Assembly: GCF_022539665.2 (NCBI RefSeq)
Contig: NC_081331.1
Coordinates: 7,843,534-7,907,533, forward strand
Direction: 5' to 3'
DNA: 64,000 bases
Source: Daphnia carinata
Lineage: Eukaryota > Arthropoda > Branchiopoda > Diplostraca > Daphniidae
Part shown: piece by piece, positions 20,576 through 31,622 of the stretch
Layout: the number at the start of each line of letters is the position of its first letter
Numbering within the stretch: position 1 is the first letter of the stretch
Made by a program: the position numbers and the translations under genes
The notes under the pieces: model-generated
The model's input: the letters and a program-made list of their open reading frames with translations, nothing else
Database searches by the model: none
Told to the model about the DNA's origin: nothing

Positions 20576-21524
20576 GGTAGCCGGTAAATTAGGACTGAAA
20601 CGAAATAGGACTGAAAATTTCCCGTCCTATTTCTACCGGAAAAATAGGAATGGGAGAAATAGGACTGACTTATAAAAACTTTTAGGACAGTCCTATTTCT
20701 CCATGGCATCAGTCCTATTTCTCCTCGGCATTAGTCGTCTTTCTTCTTAGAAATAGTCCTATTGCATTTACTTTTTTCCAGTAAGAACGATGAGCCTCCA
20801 ATCCGGTCGGCAATGTATTGCGTAAGAGCGTCGGCTTATGTCCATTTCCCTTTTTAAAAACCGATGGCGTTAACTCATTACTTAAATGGTTCACAAAACA
20901 TTTATCTATCCTATTTTAATTAAAATTGTTGGGGAACATGAATTCTGTTGAATCCAATACAGTTAATTTAATAAAATACTATTAGAGCAAAATCAGAATA
21001 TGTGAGAGCTGTATATAATGTAACGATAGTTGTATGAAATAGTAAAATATTAGTGCAATTAGAAAAGTTTGCTATGGCCACATAAAGTGAAATATAAGTA
21101 ATAAATATTTCTGTAGTATGTCTAATATTATTTTGTTAAATTAACTCTATTAATACAATATAATTCATGTTCTCCTGCAATTTAAATTAAAATAGGACAA
21201 AAAAAAAGTTTTTTAAACCATTTAACTAATGAGTTAACACCATCGGTTTTTTTAAAAGGGAAATGGATACAAGCCGACGCTCTAACGTAATAAGTTGCCT
21301 ACTGGATTGGAGGCTCATCGTTCCTACTGGAACAAAGTAAATGAAATAGGACTATCTCTAAGGAGAAATAGGACTGATGCCATGGGGAAAAAGGACTGTC
21401 CTACAAGTTTTTAAAAGTCAGTCTTATTTTTCCCAGTCCTATTTCTCCGGTAGAAATAGGACGGGAAATTTTCAGTCCTATTTCTCTAGTCCGATTTCGT
21501 TTCAGTCCTATTTCACCGCCAATC
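20576..21524. mobile_element. Long-TIR fold-back element (949 bp) with 8-bp TSD
   Basis: The two ends are inverted copies over about 330-370 bp: the left begins GGTAGCCGGTAAATTAGGAC and the reverse complement of the right begins GATTGGCGGTGAAATAGGAC. Both arms carry several copies of GGAGAAATAGGACTG and its complement. Further in, the arms share the segments around 20780-20900 and 21215-21335 (for example GATTGGAGGCTCATCGTTC on the right). The AT-rich centre has no coding. A perfect 8-bp GTCAAAAT flanks it. It is non-autonomous; the family is unclear because 8-bp duplications occur in hAT and in some KDZ-type elements. Confidence 0.85.
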
Positions 21525-21779
21525 GTCAAAATTTATCGCATTTTATGCATTGCTGGCCTATCAACCAAATAGCATTTAAAGTGTATCTGATGTCCATTCC
21601 GGCAAGTAATAATTTTGTAGAATTTCCCCTTGAAAACTTGTAAATAGATATCAAATATATAACTTTTTCACCAGCTGCTTTTCTTATCTACTTTATTTTG
21701 CATCTTGTGTTTCTTTTCCTAACTAATCTAAATACCCCACGGCATCTAATGAAGATCTGTAATTTTTATTTCTTTTAAT

Positions 21780-23520
21780 TCAGGGTTGCAAAATTTTGTA
21801 TTTGCAAAATGATTGAAAAGGAAAGAGGTGCAGGAGGCCCAATAAGGTAGAAATAAAGAAGTAACCGCAATCGTCAAGCAAAACAATTCGATGACTACGT
21901 CGATGCTAGCTTAAGTGAGACTGAAATTCCAACATTATTTAGCATTCCGAAAAACCAAGAGAATGTGATATTCAGATTAGAAAAGAAAGAGTGCAAAATG
22001 GAAGTAAGATTCTTCTAGGGGTAAAGAGAGAATTATACGAGAAACATATTTGGAGACAAATTAGGAAAATGATGGAAGAGAAGGTGATTATCGAAATAGT
22101 TTAATTAAATATAATACTAATAGCGGCTACTTAGATCAAAGTATAGTTGAACGTGTAAATCGAGGACGGGGCTGAATTGGAAGTAAAGGTGTAGGCGGAA
22201 GTTGTGGACGTGGTGGAAGAAGAAATCGAGGACGTAAAGGTAGGGAAGTCGTGGAAGGGCTGATATGGAAAATCGAAAAAGACTAGATAGCGGTTATCAA
22301 GGACGAATTGGAGACGGGCATAGTGTTGCAGGTGGAAGTAGGTATCATGGAGGGAAAAGAAGTGGAAATGTGCTTTATAGAAACGAGAATGTTTAGCAGG
22401 AAGGTAATTTTTTTGGCGTCCTTTATTGCAGTAATAACCCTACATCCATTTCTTTTTCAGATATTATTAGTGAGACAATAGATGTAGATTTTCAGACTAT
22501 TTCATTCGAACAGCTAGACAAAAGAATTACTGCCACCTACGCAACAGCAGAAAACGCGTCAATAGGAAAAAAAAGTTTGGAAATCGGAGAAAGTATGGAT
22601 GCAGAAGTTTTCCACGTTGAACTAGTTTATGAAGGTATTCACCTGCTTAAAAGCTTATAATTAAGGGTTTATTTTACTTTTTTTTTGGTTCCAGACTATG
22701 AATTTCAAACTGCAAAAGTGGATTGTGATCGCAAAAAACGATGCAACAATATGAACACGCCGGATACGCTCTCCTCAAACGCACTGCAAACTCCTCAACA
22801 GGCTGCAAAAGAAACACCAGAAGTATCGTCACAACAGAGTATAAGGAAATATTAGTATTATTTTTAAGTTTAATAGTAACATATAAAATTTTTTATAATT
22901 GCAGTCCAACACGAAGAGGTCCCTTGGATTTCTGAAAATTTGATGAAGCAATTAATGAAAAAAATCTACGGCCTAGAGGCTTAAAAAAGAATTGGTTGTG
23001 TTTGCAACGTGGAAGAAGCAGATTGTCCGGAAAAATTTTTCGCTTTTCCGTTGGAAAGTATTGGAGAAGTGAAAGAACTAGAAAAAGCATTGGAAGCACA
23101 TTCTATGCTGCAAAAACTTTTTTTTTTTATAAATTTGAAAATATTTTTTAGAAGCTGGTGTTATTAAGAAGAGGGGGAAGATCCCTCAGTGGTATAGTTT
23201 ATCGGATCATGGGGAAACTTTTCAGAGACCAAATCTGCGCTTCATTCAGGTGGAATTGAAAAAAATAAAAAAGAAAAAAAGAATTGTTTCAACGAGCTAC
23301 AAAAGATAACTACTGCCATATTTAGTAATGAGTTTTATATGAATGCATTACTATCTTGAACTGAAAATTTTGTATAAAAATTTGTGCCGTTCGTGCAAAC
23401 AGCCTTCAGCCTTCAGATTGAAGAAAAATTGAATGACGATATTCAATTTTATATTCGCGAATGGTTACGACATTCTCAGGAGAAACGTGACCGAAAAATT
23501 TCTCTGTTGTAAATTTTAAA
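21780..23520 (+). pseudogene. Second gene of the 19-23.5 kb transposon relic, broken (possible DUF4806-type protein)
   Basis: Exon-like pieces with plausible acceptors occur on the plus strand: a basic Arg/Gly-rich stretch at 22160-22390 with stops, 22460-22635 (DVDFQTISFEQLDKRITAT), 22695-22845, 22904-22980, and 23000-23100, where EKFFAFPLESIGEVKELEKAL resembles the FPL/I...E...LE core of DUF4806 proteins, and 23153-23310. Stops interrupt several pieces. It follows the Tnp2-like relic on the same strand, paralleling the two-gene layout at 28-33.5 kb. The DUF4806 assignment is tentative. Confidence 0.4.
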
Positions 23521-23825
23521 GATAAATAAAGGTGAGGTAAAGTCAAAATTTAAAAGTCTAATTTAACTATGTTAATTTTGAATAGGTTTGTAACGGCATA
23601 CCAATCCTGGCAAGATAAGAATATACAATTCAAAGAAAATTCAACCTGCAGTATTTATTGTTTAAAAGATTTATTTACAAATTTGGCAATAAGAAAACAG
23701 TTGAAAATTTTTGTTTTATGGTTATTTCTAATTGCGGGTAGCAATATTCATAAAAAAAAATTTTCGAAATAGAAGGGGTGGAGACAATTTCATATAGGAG
23801 GGCTTCTGGAAGGTTTTCGAAGGCG

Positions 23826-24215
23826 GGAGGGAATAGAGTCTTTTGGGCTACTTGGCAAAAGGACTCTAGGGTTTCCGACACAAGGACTTCTGTACTGCGA
23901 CACTTGGACAACAGGTCCACGACGAAAGGACATCTGCCAATCGACGTTCGGACTACTGGTCCCCGACGTTTGGGTGCAACAGTAAATTGTTGCTGAACCC
24001 AACGAGCGCTACACTTTCCGACAAGAGGACTCCCGTGCCATCGAAATTAGGACTTCTGATTTTTCAAATATTGATTTTTTTTCTTGTCAATATTAGCAGT
24101 CAAAGTTATATTTGTTTTCCATTTTTCTTTTTTTTTTCTATATTAGCAGACGAATTTTTTATTTGTTTTTCTTTAAAAGAAGTAGCTTAATTATAATTTT
24201 AACAAAAGATGCTTA
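23826..24215 (+). repeat. Outer inverted-repeat arm, left (contains 22-bp tandem units)
   Basis: This arm matches the reverse complement of 26271-26660 along its length: both start with TCTTTTGGGC, share the 22-bp units, the GACGTTTGGG.GCAACAGTAA segment, CGACAA.AGGACTCCCGTGCC and a T-rich tail ending CTTAATT.TAATTTTAACA. The arms therefore flank about 2.05 kb and could fold back on themselves. Confidence 0.85.
23884..23971 (+). repeat. Four tandem 22-bp units
   Basis: Exact 22-base periodicity, with units starting at 23884, 23906, 23928 and 23950. Each begins GGAC, has a CTG or CAG at positions 7-9 and ends in a CGAC-containing block (the last ends CGACGTTT). The inverted arm has three matching units at 26526, 26548 and 26570. 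Confidence 0.85.
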
Positions 24216-25229
24216 AACAGTGCTGAGGAAACTGAAATTGATGTTGCACGGAAAATTTCGACTGAAAATATTTTAGGAGACCCAATTCAGTTACGCTTCG
24301 ATGCTTTTCGAAAATGGCAAGAAACAGTTGTAAAAGTTCCAATGTCACAATCTACTAGAAAGACATAGGTTAAGTCAATGAAAGTTTTGGTAAGAGGATT
24401 CAGTATGTTTTTGTTCTTTATTAATTATTCTGTTTGTTTTAAACCTTCTCCTTGAAGTTCTTTTCTACTTAGGCACAGGAGCTGAATATGAAGGTAAAAT
24501 TGAAAACAATCTTACGCTTAGTATTGCCCAAACAAATACATTCCTTCTAGATTTTGGAATCATACAATTACACAGATAGCTTTCTTTACATGACAGAATC
24601 TGGGAAAAAGCTCAGTCAATTTTAAGAATATGAACTCCAACATGTATTTGTTTGTATTGTCAGCACTTACATATTCAACTTGTTATAATATTGCTTTGTC
24701 ACAGGAAATAACACTGTAAAACTACCAGGATATTAATTAATTAATTAATTATAATTTTGAATTGGTTTTGAACTTGAACTTCCAACAATGGGTTTGAAAT
24801 TAAAGAAACATTGACAAAATGAAACACAATAAATAATCTACCGTATTAAAGCTTACTTTTTGGTATTTTTTATAACATTCTAAAGGTTTTGCAAATTTTA
24901 ACTAACGTAACGAAATTTAGCTCTTATTAAGCGATTAACTAATGAGCAATATGTGGTAAGTTATTCGTGAACCATGTATGTCTTTCTGGTTAAGTTATGC
25001 AAGGCTGTGAAAACCAACTTAAGCTCTCTTGATGTAGAATTACCTTCTAAAATAATTAAGCCCTAGCCTTAAACTATATTTTAACTAACCGTCAAGCAGT
25101 TTCTCTCAACATCTCTGAAACCAGGTTAGATAAGGATGTAAGTAAAAGCCTTTCTGACTGGCCAGCAACAACAATGGCTACTAGTCACATAGAAATAATA
25201 TGAGGTAAAAGGCACCAAAGCCCTTTTGA
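24216..25229. other. Single-copy interior of the inverted repeat, no gene
   Basis: AT-rich. A short coding-like stretch at 24217-24367 (for example ILGDPIQLRFDAFRKWQET) ends in a stop and has a possible splice donor after it. I do not recognise it. The rest has only stops. Confidence 0.35.
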
Positions 25230-26270
25230 CGCCCCCATCAGCTCGTTTGAAAAAATACAGCACAATTCCAATTGTGTCCGTTTAATCAACTACATCCGGT
25301 ACAACTATTTCACATATCACCAAACATTTAAATTTCCCGCCATAAAAAATGGCCGCCAGCTCCTAGCAGCTGATGAGTAATTTATTATTTGAGATTTTTT
25401 CGATAAATACGCTAAATAAAATTGAAAATAATGCATCACTAGATGCACTAGTTCACTAGGATTAAAAAAACCACAACTTTATGCTGAATATCTAAGGATA
25501 AACATTCAAACGATGAAGCCAAAGTTTTGTCGTTTTTGACTTATTCCCCTTCCCCCAACATTTAGTGTAAATTGATAAAAATTAATTGTGATTTTTTTGT
25601 TGATCAAATCGAAAAATGTTTTATGGGAAAAGGTACCTATTGACAAGATCTATCGATTTCTGAAAAATTTTAAAAAGAAAAATGTAAAAAAATTATTTTA
25701 AACAAGAGTTTCTACTTTTTTTGTTTTTCGGTTCAGCTCAGTACTCGACCTAGGTGGGAAATAGAAAAACTAGAAATTGTTATCGAAGTTTTTTATTTAT
25801 TATTTTTGTTGTTCAAATATTAAAGATATATATAGATCTGTTTAAGAGCTACCAACTTCTGTAAGATTTTTCAAGTTCTGCCCAAAAACGAATTAACAAT
25901 AAATTTTTGCCTAAATTTGGCGGAAGGGGAATAAGTCAAAATCAACGAAACTTTGGCTTCATCGTTTGGGTTTTTATCTCTAGAATTTCGGCATAAAATA
26001 ATGGTTTTTAGAAACCTCGTAAACCAGAGCATCTAGTGATGCAATATTTTTAATTATATTCAGCGTATTTATTGGAAAAAGCTCAAAATAATAATGCCTA
26101 ATCAGCTGCTAATAGCTGGCGGCCATTTTTTAATGCGGCAAATTCAAATATCTAGCCATAAGTTGAAATAATAGCACTGAATGTAGTTGATAAAACGGAG
26201 AAATTGGAATTGTTGTATACCTATTCAAGTTGGCAAAAACTGAATCCCCGGCTAATTTAAGGATAGCTTA
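25230..26270. repeat. Inner palindromic element nested in the 23.8-26.7 kb inverted repeat
   Basis: 25235-25560 and 25905-26270 are imperfect inverted copies. Shared blocks include GACTTATTCCCCTTCC (left) against GGAAGGGGAATAAGTC (right), AACGATGAAGCCAAAGTTT against AAACTTTGGCTTCATCGTT, ATGGCCGCCAGCT against AGCTGGCGGCCAT, and CAGCTGATGAG against CTAATCAGCTG. The spacer at 25560-25905 is AT-rich. No open frame of note. It looks like a fold-back MITE of about 1 kb that abuts the right outer arm. Confidence 0.75.
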
Positions 26271-26660
26271 AGGCTATCTTTTGTTAAAATTACAATTAAG
26301 CCACTTCTTTTAAAGAAAAACTAAAAATTTTAATAAAAACAAATAAAAACTTCGTCTGCTAATATAGAAAAAGAAAAAATGGAAAACAAATATAACTTCG
26401 TCTGCTAATATTAATAAGAAAAAAATTATTTGAAAAATCAAAAGTCCTAATGTCGATGGCACGGGAGTCCTTTTGTCGGAAAATGTACCGCTCGTTGGGT
26501 ACAGCAACAACTTACTGTTGCGCCCAAACGTCGGGGACTAGTAGTCCAAACGTCGCTGGACAGATGTCCTAACGTCGGGTTCCAGATGTCCAAGTGTCGG
26601 AAACCTGCAACCAAAAGTCGGAAACCCTGGAGTCCTTTTTGTAACTCGCCCAAAAGAGTA
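26271..26660 (-). repeat. Outer inverted-repeat arm, right
   Basis: Inverted partner of 23826-24215, described there. Differences are scattered single bases and small indels, by eye roughly 80-90% alike. The reverse complement carries three 22-bp units (26526-26591) where the left arm has four. Confidence 0.85.
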
Positions 26661-27740
26661 CATGCCAGGCGGGAGCTCCAACGGAGTTTGTCAGGAGTGA
26701 CACAGGGCTCGCAGGGATCCGTTTAGGAATGATTGTAGACATTCCTAAGTCCCGTTCCTCCCACGGAATACTCCACAGGAGCTCCCAAGGTATGTTTAAT
26801 GCCGTTTTGGTTTTGTTGATTTTAAATAAAATCGACCTATATTTCAAGAAGATTAATAAGTAAACTGAATTGAACTACCTCTTAAAACCCTATCTTTAGT
26901 TATAGCTGCTATGTATTCATTGCCTGGTAGTATTTCCAACTGTTTTTGGCATTCACAGTTGGAGCGTTTTTGAGGTCTAAAGCAAAGAACTGAAATGTCT
27001 ATAACAAAAAAGATAAAATGCCTGGCTTGCAAAGAAGTCATTACCTGTAAGAAAATTTCCACGGTTGTTGCCAGCCACAACCAATCCGTTACCAGTGCGC
27101 AACGATTTTCGCACAGGGATCTAAATTCTACTTAGATATCAGTACGCTGCCAGTATGATAAAGGAAATACAATTATTAACATACTACTAGTCAGCTAATA
27201 AACGCCTTCTTTAAGTTGTAACTATTTAACCTGTGGAATGTAGACTGCCGTTGCTAGTTTACTATCCAGATTTACAACCGGAGCATAACGCTTCCTTATA
27301 ATACACTATTAATGGTTGTAATTATAAATCCCTATATCAGCAAGTCATATTTCACCAAGTAACAGACCAGGAAATTGCAGGCATTTGTGTAACTACTAGC
27401 AACGTATCAGTAATTGGTACGGTGTAAGAAACGGACTTAATTTGTGTTATAAATATGCTACGCGTGCTCAAAATGAAAGTCTTTATGAATACAATTTACA
27501 CACATATACTAAAATTAAAAAATTCCTAATCATATTAGCTTACTTAATTTACATTATTTAACATATGCTTCGCTTACTTTAGAAATCTGGCATAATTTTA
27601 TCAAGGCAGACGATGATTTTGTTTGTTTATTTTTATGTAAATTCACAAGGGAATTTCAAAAGATTGCCCACTATTAGTTTGCCATTTGTTAGTGTCTTCT
27701 ATTTACCCTATAGCTTCTTCTAAGGCATTGTCTCCAGTGT
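26661..27740. other. Intergenic, no recognisable gene
   Basis: Minus frames at 26569-26847 and 26853-27080 overlap repeat arm sequence or match nothing known. 27180-27640 is AT-rich and may contain the left end of the Tnp2/BEN element, but no inverted end matching the right flank (33.5-34.2 kb) was found. Confidence 0.35.
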
Positions 27741-27749
27741 CAGGTGAAA

Positions 27750-28010
27750 ATGTCTAGTGTTCGTGGTAACTCAAAATCGTCGGCCCGTAGAATGCGATTG
27801 AATTTGGCCGACGCCAATTACAATGAAATGATGGAATGGAATACTGCAGATACCGTACAAGTAAACTCAACGGAAGAAAGCCGAAACCAGACTGGAGAAA
27901 ATGAAACCGCTTCAGTGATATTGTCGCGAGGGGAAGTTAGCATTGTGATTGCCATTTCTGGAAAGAGGCGTCAGCCAACATTCAATTGTTTGCAGCACAG
28001 TTTTCCTTGA
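27750..28010 (+). CDS. Possible first exon of the Tnp2-like transposase gene
   Basis: Frame from the ATG at 27750: a basic start (MSSVRGNSKSSARRMRLNLA) then a polar Asn/Glu/Thr-rich tail, like the acidic leader of the relic at 18787. The donor splice site is uncertain; the frame itself ends at 28010 just before an LTR-like insertion. It may be a true exon or an unrelated short frame. Confidence 0.35.
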   Translation: MSSVRGNSKSSARRMRLNLADANYNEMMEWNTADTVQVNSTEESRNQTGENETASVILSRGEVSIVIAISGKRRQPTFNCLQHSFP

Positions 28011-28043
28011 AAAGAGGCGCTACAACACGCCAATAATTAGTAA

Positions 28044-28325
28044 AATGTGGCATTCCCTAGAATGTTCAACCCTAGGGATGGGGCGTATATCCTTCACGAG
28101 GGTATAAAAGCCCATACATTTTTTACCCTAAGTTAGTTCTTGTTAGTTCCTGATAGATCTTAAGTCCTACTCAAGTTCTCAAGTAAGTTCTCTTCACGTT
28201 CCTGTATTTCAGTTAAGTAAAGTGTAGTCGTTCCTCCTTTCTGTTATGCATTGTATTTTCCCCTTTTAATTCAATACAATTCATTAAATAAAGTCCAGTA
28301 TATCAGAGTAATACGAGTGTTCATA
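28044..28325 (+). repeat. Solo-LTR-like sequence with TATA box and poly(A) signal
   Basis: About 280 bp starting near TGTGGCATTCCC and ending near GAGTGTTCA, with a strong TATAAAA at 28103-28109 and AATAAA at about 28287. This promoter-then-polyadenylation order is typical of an LTR (U3-R). No internal retroelement sequence follows. Target duplications were not found, so ends are approximate. It lies between the possible first exon and the next exon of the transposase and could act as its promoter. Confidence 0.5.
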
Positions 28326-28407
28326 ATGTGAGTTGAGGTAACTGAATATATTTCTTATACCTTACTCCTACTTTCTTAAAAAATACCATTGTGTGTATTT
28401 TATAGGA

Positions 28408-31264
28408 TAATAACCACAGCACCTCTCAACAAAATGAATCTCGAGAAAGCATTATAGACCCATGTTTGGATCATGCACTCACAGACCAACAGAATGGTAT
28501 TAATTCAAAGCTTTTTAATGCAAAATTATCTATTCCCTTATAGTAATAGGTGATTATTTTCCTACCAACAGAAGGCATACAAGTCCCTTATGAATTACAA
28601 ATGATGTTGGAAAGTGACTTGTGCGCGCGAGAGCAGTTCCCCAATAATTTTGATACCGATTGGCGTGAGTGTAGCACAAATGATACTGATGAATCAGAAG
28701 TTGATGACGACAACTCTATCACAGTAAGTGTTGTGATTTATACTAGGTTGTACATTTAAGAGTTACTGTTTTTTTATTCCATTTCCAGAATGAATTGGTA
28801 GATGCGGAACTGAAAAAAGAATATCTTGCTTTATTAAGCTCTGCTTTTTATGCGAAACATGGCCTATCTAATAGTGCGCTGAAAGACCACTTGGCCTTAC
28901 TCAGAATTGCTCTACCTGAAAACGACGCAAAAGATGCATTTACAAGTGTTTATCTTTTCCAAAAAAAATTTGCCCATTTGAAGAAAAGCTTAAAAAAAAT
29001 ATTTCTGTGCAATAAATGTTCGGCTACTTTAAAAACCGGAGAGAATGGAAATCCTATTAACGAACAGCCGTGTGGTCATTACTACATGAGAAATTCCACA
29101 GAGAATCACGATGGCTGTTACACAATCATGCTACCCGTGGAAGAGCAAGTGCGATACTACTTACAGCAATATGGATCCTGCTCAAGAAAGGACGAGTTAT
29201 CAGACGGCATGGCTGGTGATAGTGTTTATGGAAAACTATATGAAGAAAATCGTCACAGACGATACATCTGCGATAAAACAATCACGGTCCTTATCTGTGC
29301 AGACGGGGCAAATCCTTATAAACGGAGTAAATATGGCTTTTGGCCATTTAAGGGAGTGATTAACGAGGCGCCATATACTGTTCGCCGTTCCAACGTTATC
29401 GTGTTTGCTCTTTTTTACGGGAATAAGAAACCTTCCATCGATATTTTTATCAAGCCGTGTGTTGCCGAACTCATTCGTCTTGGAACAACTGGAATTGTAG
29501 TTGGTGGAGTGACATACTACGTAAAGCCTTTAATTGTTAGCGTTGACACTGTTGCTCGCCCTGTGCTCAGAAATACGACACAATTTAATGGATTATACGG
29601 ATGTGATTTCTGCCTACACCCTGGTAAGCTAACTCTTTTTAGCTGTTTTTGAGTTACAACTTATTATTAGTGATACATTTCAATATTACCAATGCAAAAC
29701 AATTACAATGATTCCTAAATATTGATTAAACTACCCAGGTCAAGTAAATAGGAAAGGAATGGGATATTGTCGCGTATATCCGAATCCTCAAGATCGGTCA
29801 ATATGCTTCCCTTTGCGGACTACAAAGCAACACGATGATGATTTATTAGAGGTACCTACATTGAAACTAACACAATAGACAATCACATTTCACTCCTTTC
29901 TGCTATGAACTACAGGTACTTATTGGAGAGAGTGATGCTGTTCACGGCATACTTGGTGATACACCATTCTTCAAGATTAAAGGGTTTGATTTTATTGCCG
30001 CTTTCGTTCCAGAATATATGCACAGCGTCTGTCTTGGAGTTGTTCGCTACTTTCTGTTGCTGTGGACTCTTTCACCGTATAACAAAGAGCCATGGTATAT
30101 TGGAAAGCGGATTATCCTTGACGAACTTAATAAGCGACTATTGGAAATTAAGCCACCCTCTGAAATCACAAGAACCCCTCAGATCTTTGATAATATTCCG
30201 TACTGGAAGGCTTCAGAGTTCCGATCATTTGTTTTATTTTATTATCCGATCCTGACGGGAATTTTGCCTGAGCCATTTTTTTCCCATTTTTCAACATTGG
30301 CTTATTCGTTGTTTGGTCTACTGCTGGATGAAATTAAGGTAGAATCTGTAAGAAAAATCGAGATCGTTTTGCGACATTTCGTGTCAGAGGCTGAAAATCT
30401 CTACGGATCGCAACACATTACTTACAATGTGCACCTTCTTACTCATCTGGCTAAAAGTGTGATTGTTGGGGTTGCCTTTGGTCAACTTCCGCTTTCATTC
30501 CAGAGTGGATCAATGGAGATCTACAGAACCTATTCAATGGCACTCAAAACGTAATTGAGCAAATGGCTGAAACTTATCTTATGCGCATAGCCATTCGAAG
30601 AGAAGCTATTGATCTTTTAGCATCCAACAGTATACCATACGAAGTAACTCGCCTTCTCGATCGCTTACTTTGTTTATCCAAAGCTGTCCTTTCCTCTCGT
30701 TCTTTCCAAAGTGACCGAATAATTGACGGATACACTGTTAGGGGAAAAGTAACCAAAAGACGATTAGTGGCGGAAGAAGTTGTAGATTTAAAAAATTTCT
30801 TACGCACGTCAAATACTATGTCACAGCGGAACAGAATTGAGTTAAATGGTCAGGAAGATTACGTATTTTATTCGAAAGTTAAATTGAAGACAGGAGGCTT
30901 TTTCACCACAAGTAGGTATGCTAAGTCCCCAAAGCGATCGAATTTTTATGCTTTATTGCATAATTGGGAATTTTTCCTAATAGAAAACATATGTGTGGTC
31001 GAAAATCTCGCTTCGTTTGTTGGACCACCAATTTTTCTGTTTGGACACGAACTCGGAACGGTCCGAAAGGACATATTTTTTCCCCATCGGGTGGGTTCCA
31101 TAGTGTTAGATAAATTAGCCGGGCAAACCACAATGCTGGTGGGTAAGGGGAAAGAACTTGTTGCAGTTTGTGTCGATAGCGCAAGGAAGAAGTGCGTCGC
31201 ATTGATTGAAACATATGATACTATAGTGCTTACTGCCATCGCTAATCCTTTTGAAACAGACTGA
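28408..31264 (+). CDS. Tnp2-like (CACTA/EnSpm-related, Transposase_21-type) transposase, spliced, one frameshift
   Basis: Exons supported by GT-AG and frame: about 28408-28497 (acceptor TTTTATAG), 28572-28723, 28789-29623, 29739-29851, then 29916-31264. Introns are 65-115 bp. The protein has an acidic leader, a Cys-containing region (FLCNKCSATLKTGENGNP, CGHYYMRN), the catalytic region ICADGANPYKRSKYGFWPF with the first Asp, NVIVFALFYGNKKPSIDIF, CDFCLHPG, and PEYMHSVCLGVVRYFLLLW, the usual Tnp2 signature order. Near 30460-30470 the frame shifts: homologous coding (WSTSAFIPEWINGDLQNLF) continues in the next frame to 31264. The shift is either inactivating or a base error. Its partner gene is the BEN gene downstream. 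Confidence 0.8.
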
Positions 31265-31622
31265 TTTTAATTATTTCCGATACATAAATAACTAGTTACT
31301 GTAATTTTTTCCTGTCGTTTTCGTGTGTGCATAGCAATAAAAGTTGAATGACATTCACATCTGCTACCGCTTTTCAAAGATCATATTTACAATACAGGTA
31401 AGAGCCAAGTATACTTAATTATAGGAGTTGTATCGAAATTTCCAAAAAAGACGTTGCAACGATGGATTACTTAAAAAACTTGAAAAATCGATATGTTGTC
31501 TGCTAGGAGCATCATTAGGTCACTCATATGAACTCGTGAGAGGTAAGGTCATTGTTCAATGTATTCTGCTAGTGTAGCTGTTTAGTTAATTCGTTTTTTT
31601 TTTTACAACGACTGCAGGTAAG

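Larger units (their letters stand above)
18787..21643 (+). pseudogene. Tnp2-like (CACTA/EnSpm-related) transposase, decayed and interrupted
   Basis: Consecutive plus-strand segments in shifting frames follow the same layout as the better-preserved copy at 28.5-31.3 kb. There is an acidic N-terminal part (18787-18980), LLAILRTHSCHSDLP (19050), a HEVHPGNYYHFGVVNGMS stretch (19140-19190), a QFWVILGNP segment (19290), ELKSIMTKGLTEDENLVKI (19430), DVTARAFMTGTRYHSGKSS (19525-19580), LPMHLLDEGAYRKIFFNLL (19770) and MLSRYTPGEFARKPR (19885-19930). The C-terminal end resumes at 21525-21643 after the fold-back element (20576-21524). Many stops and frameshifts make it a relic. Confidence 0.75.
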
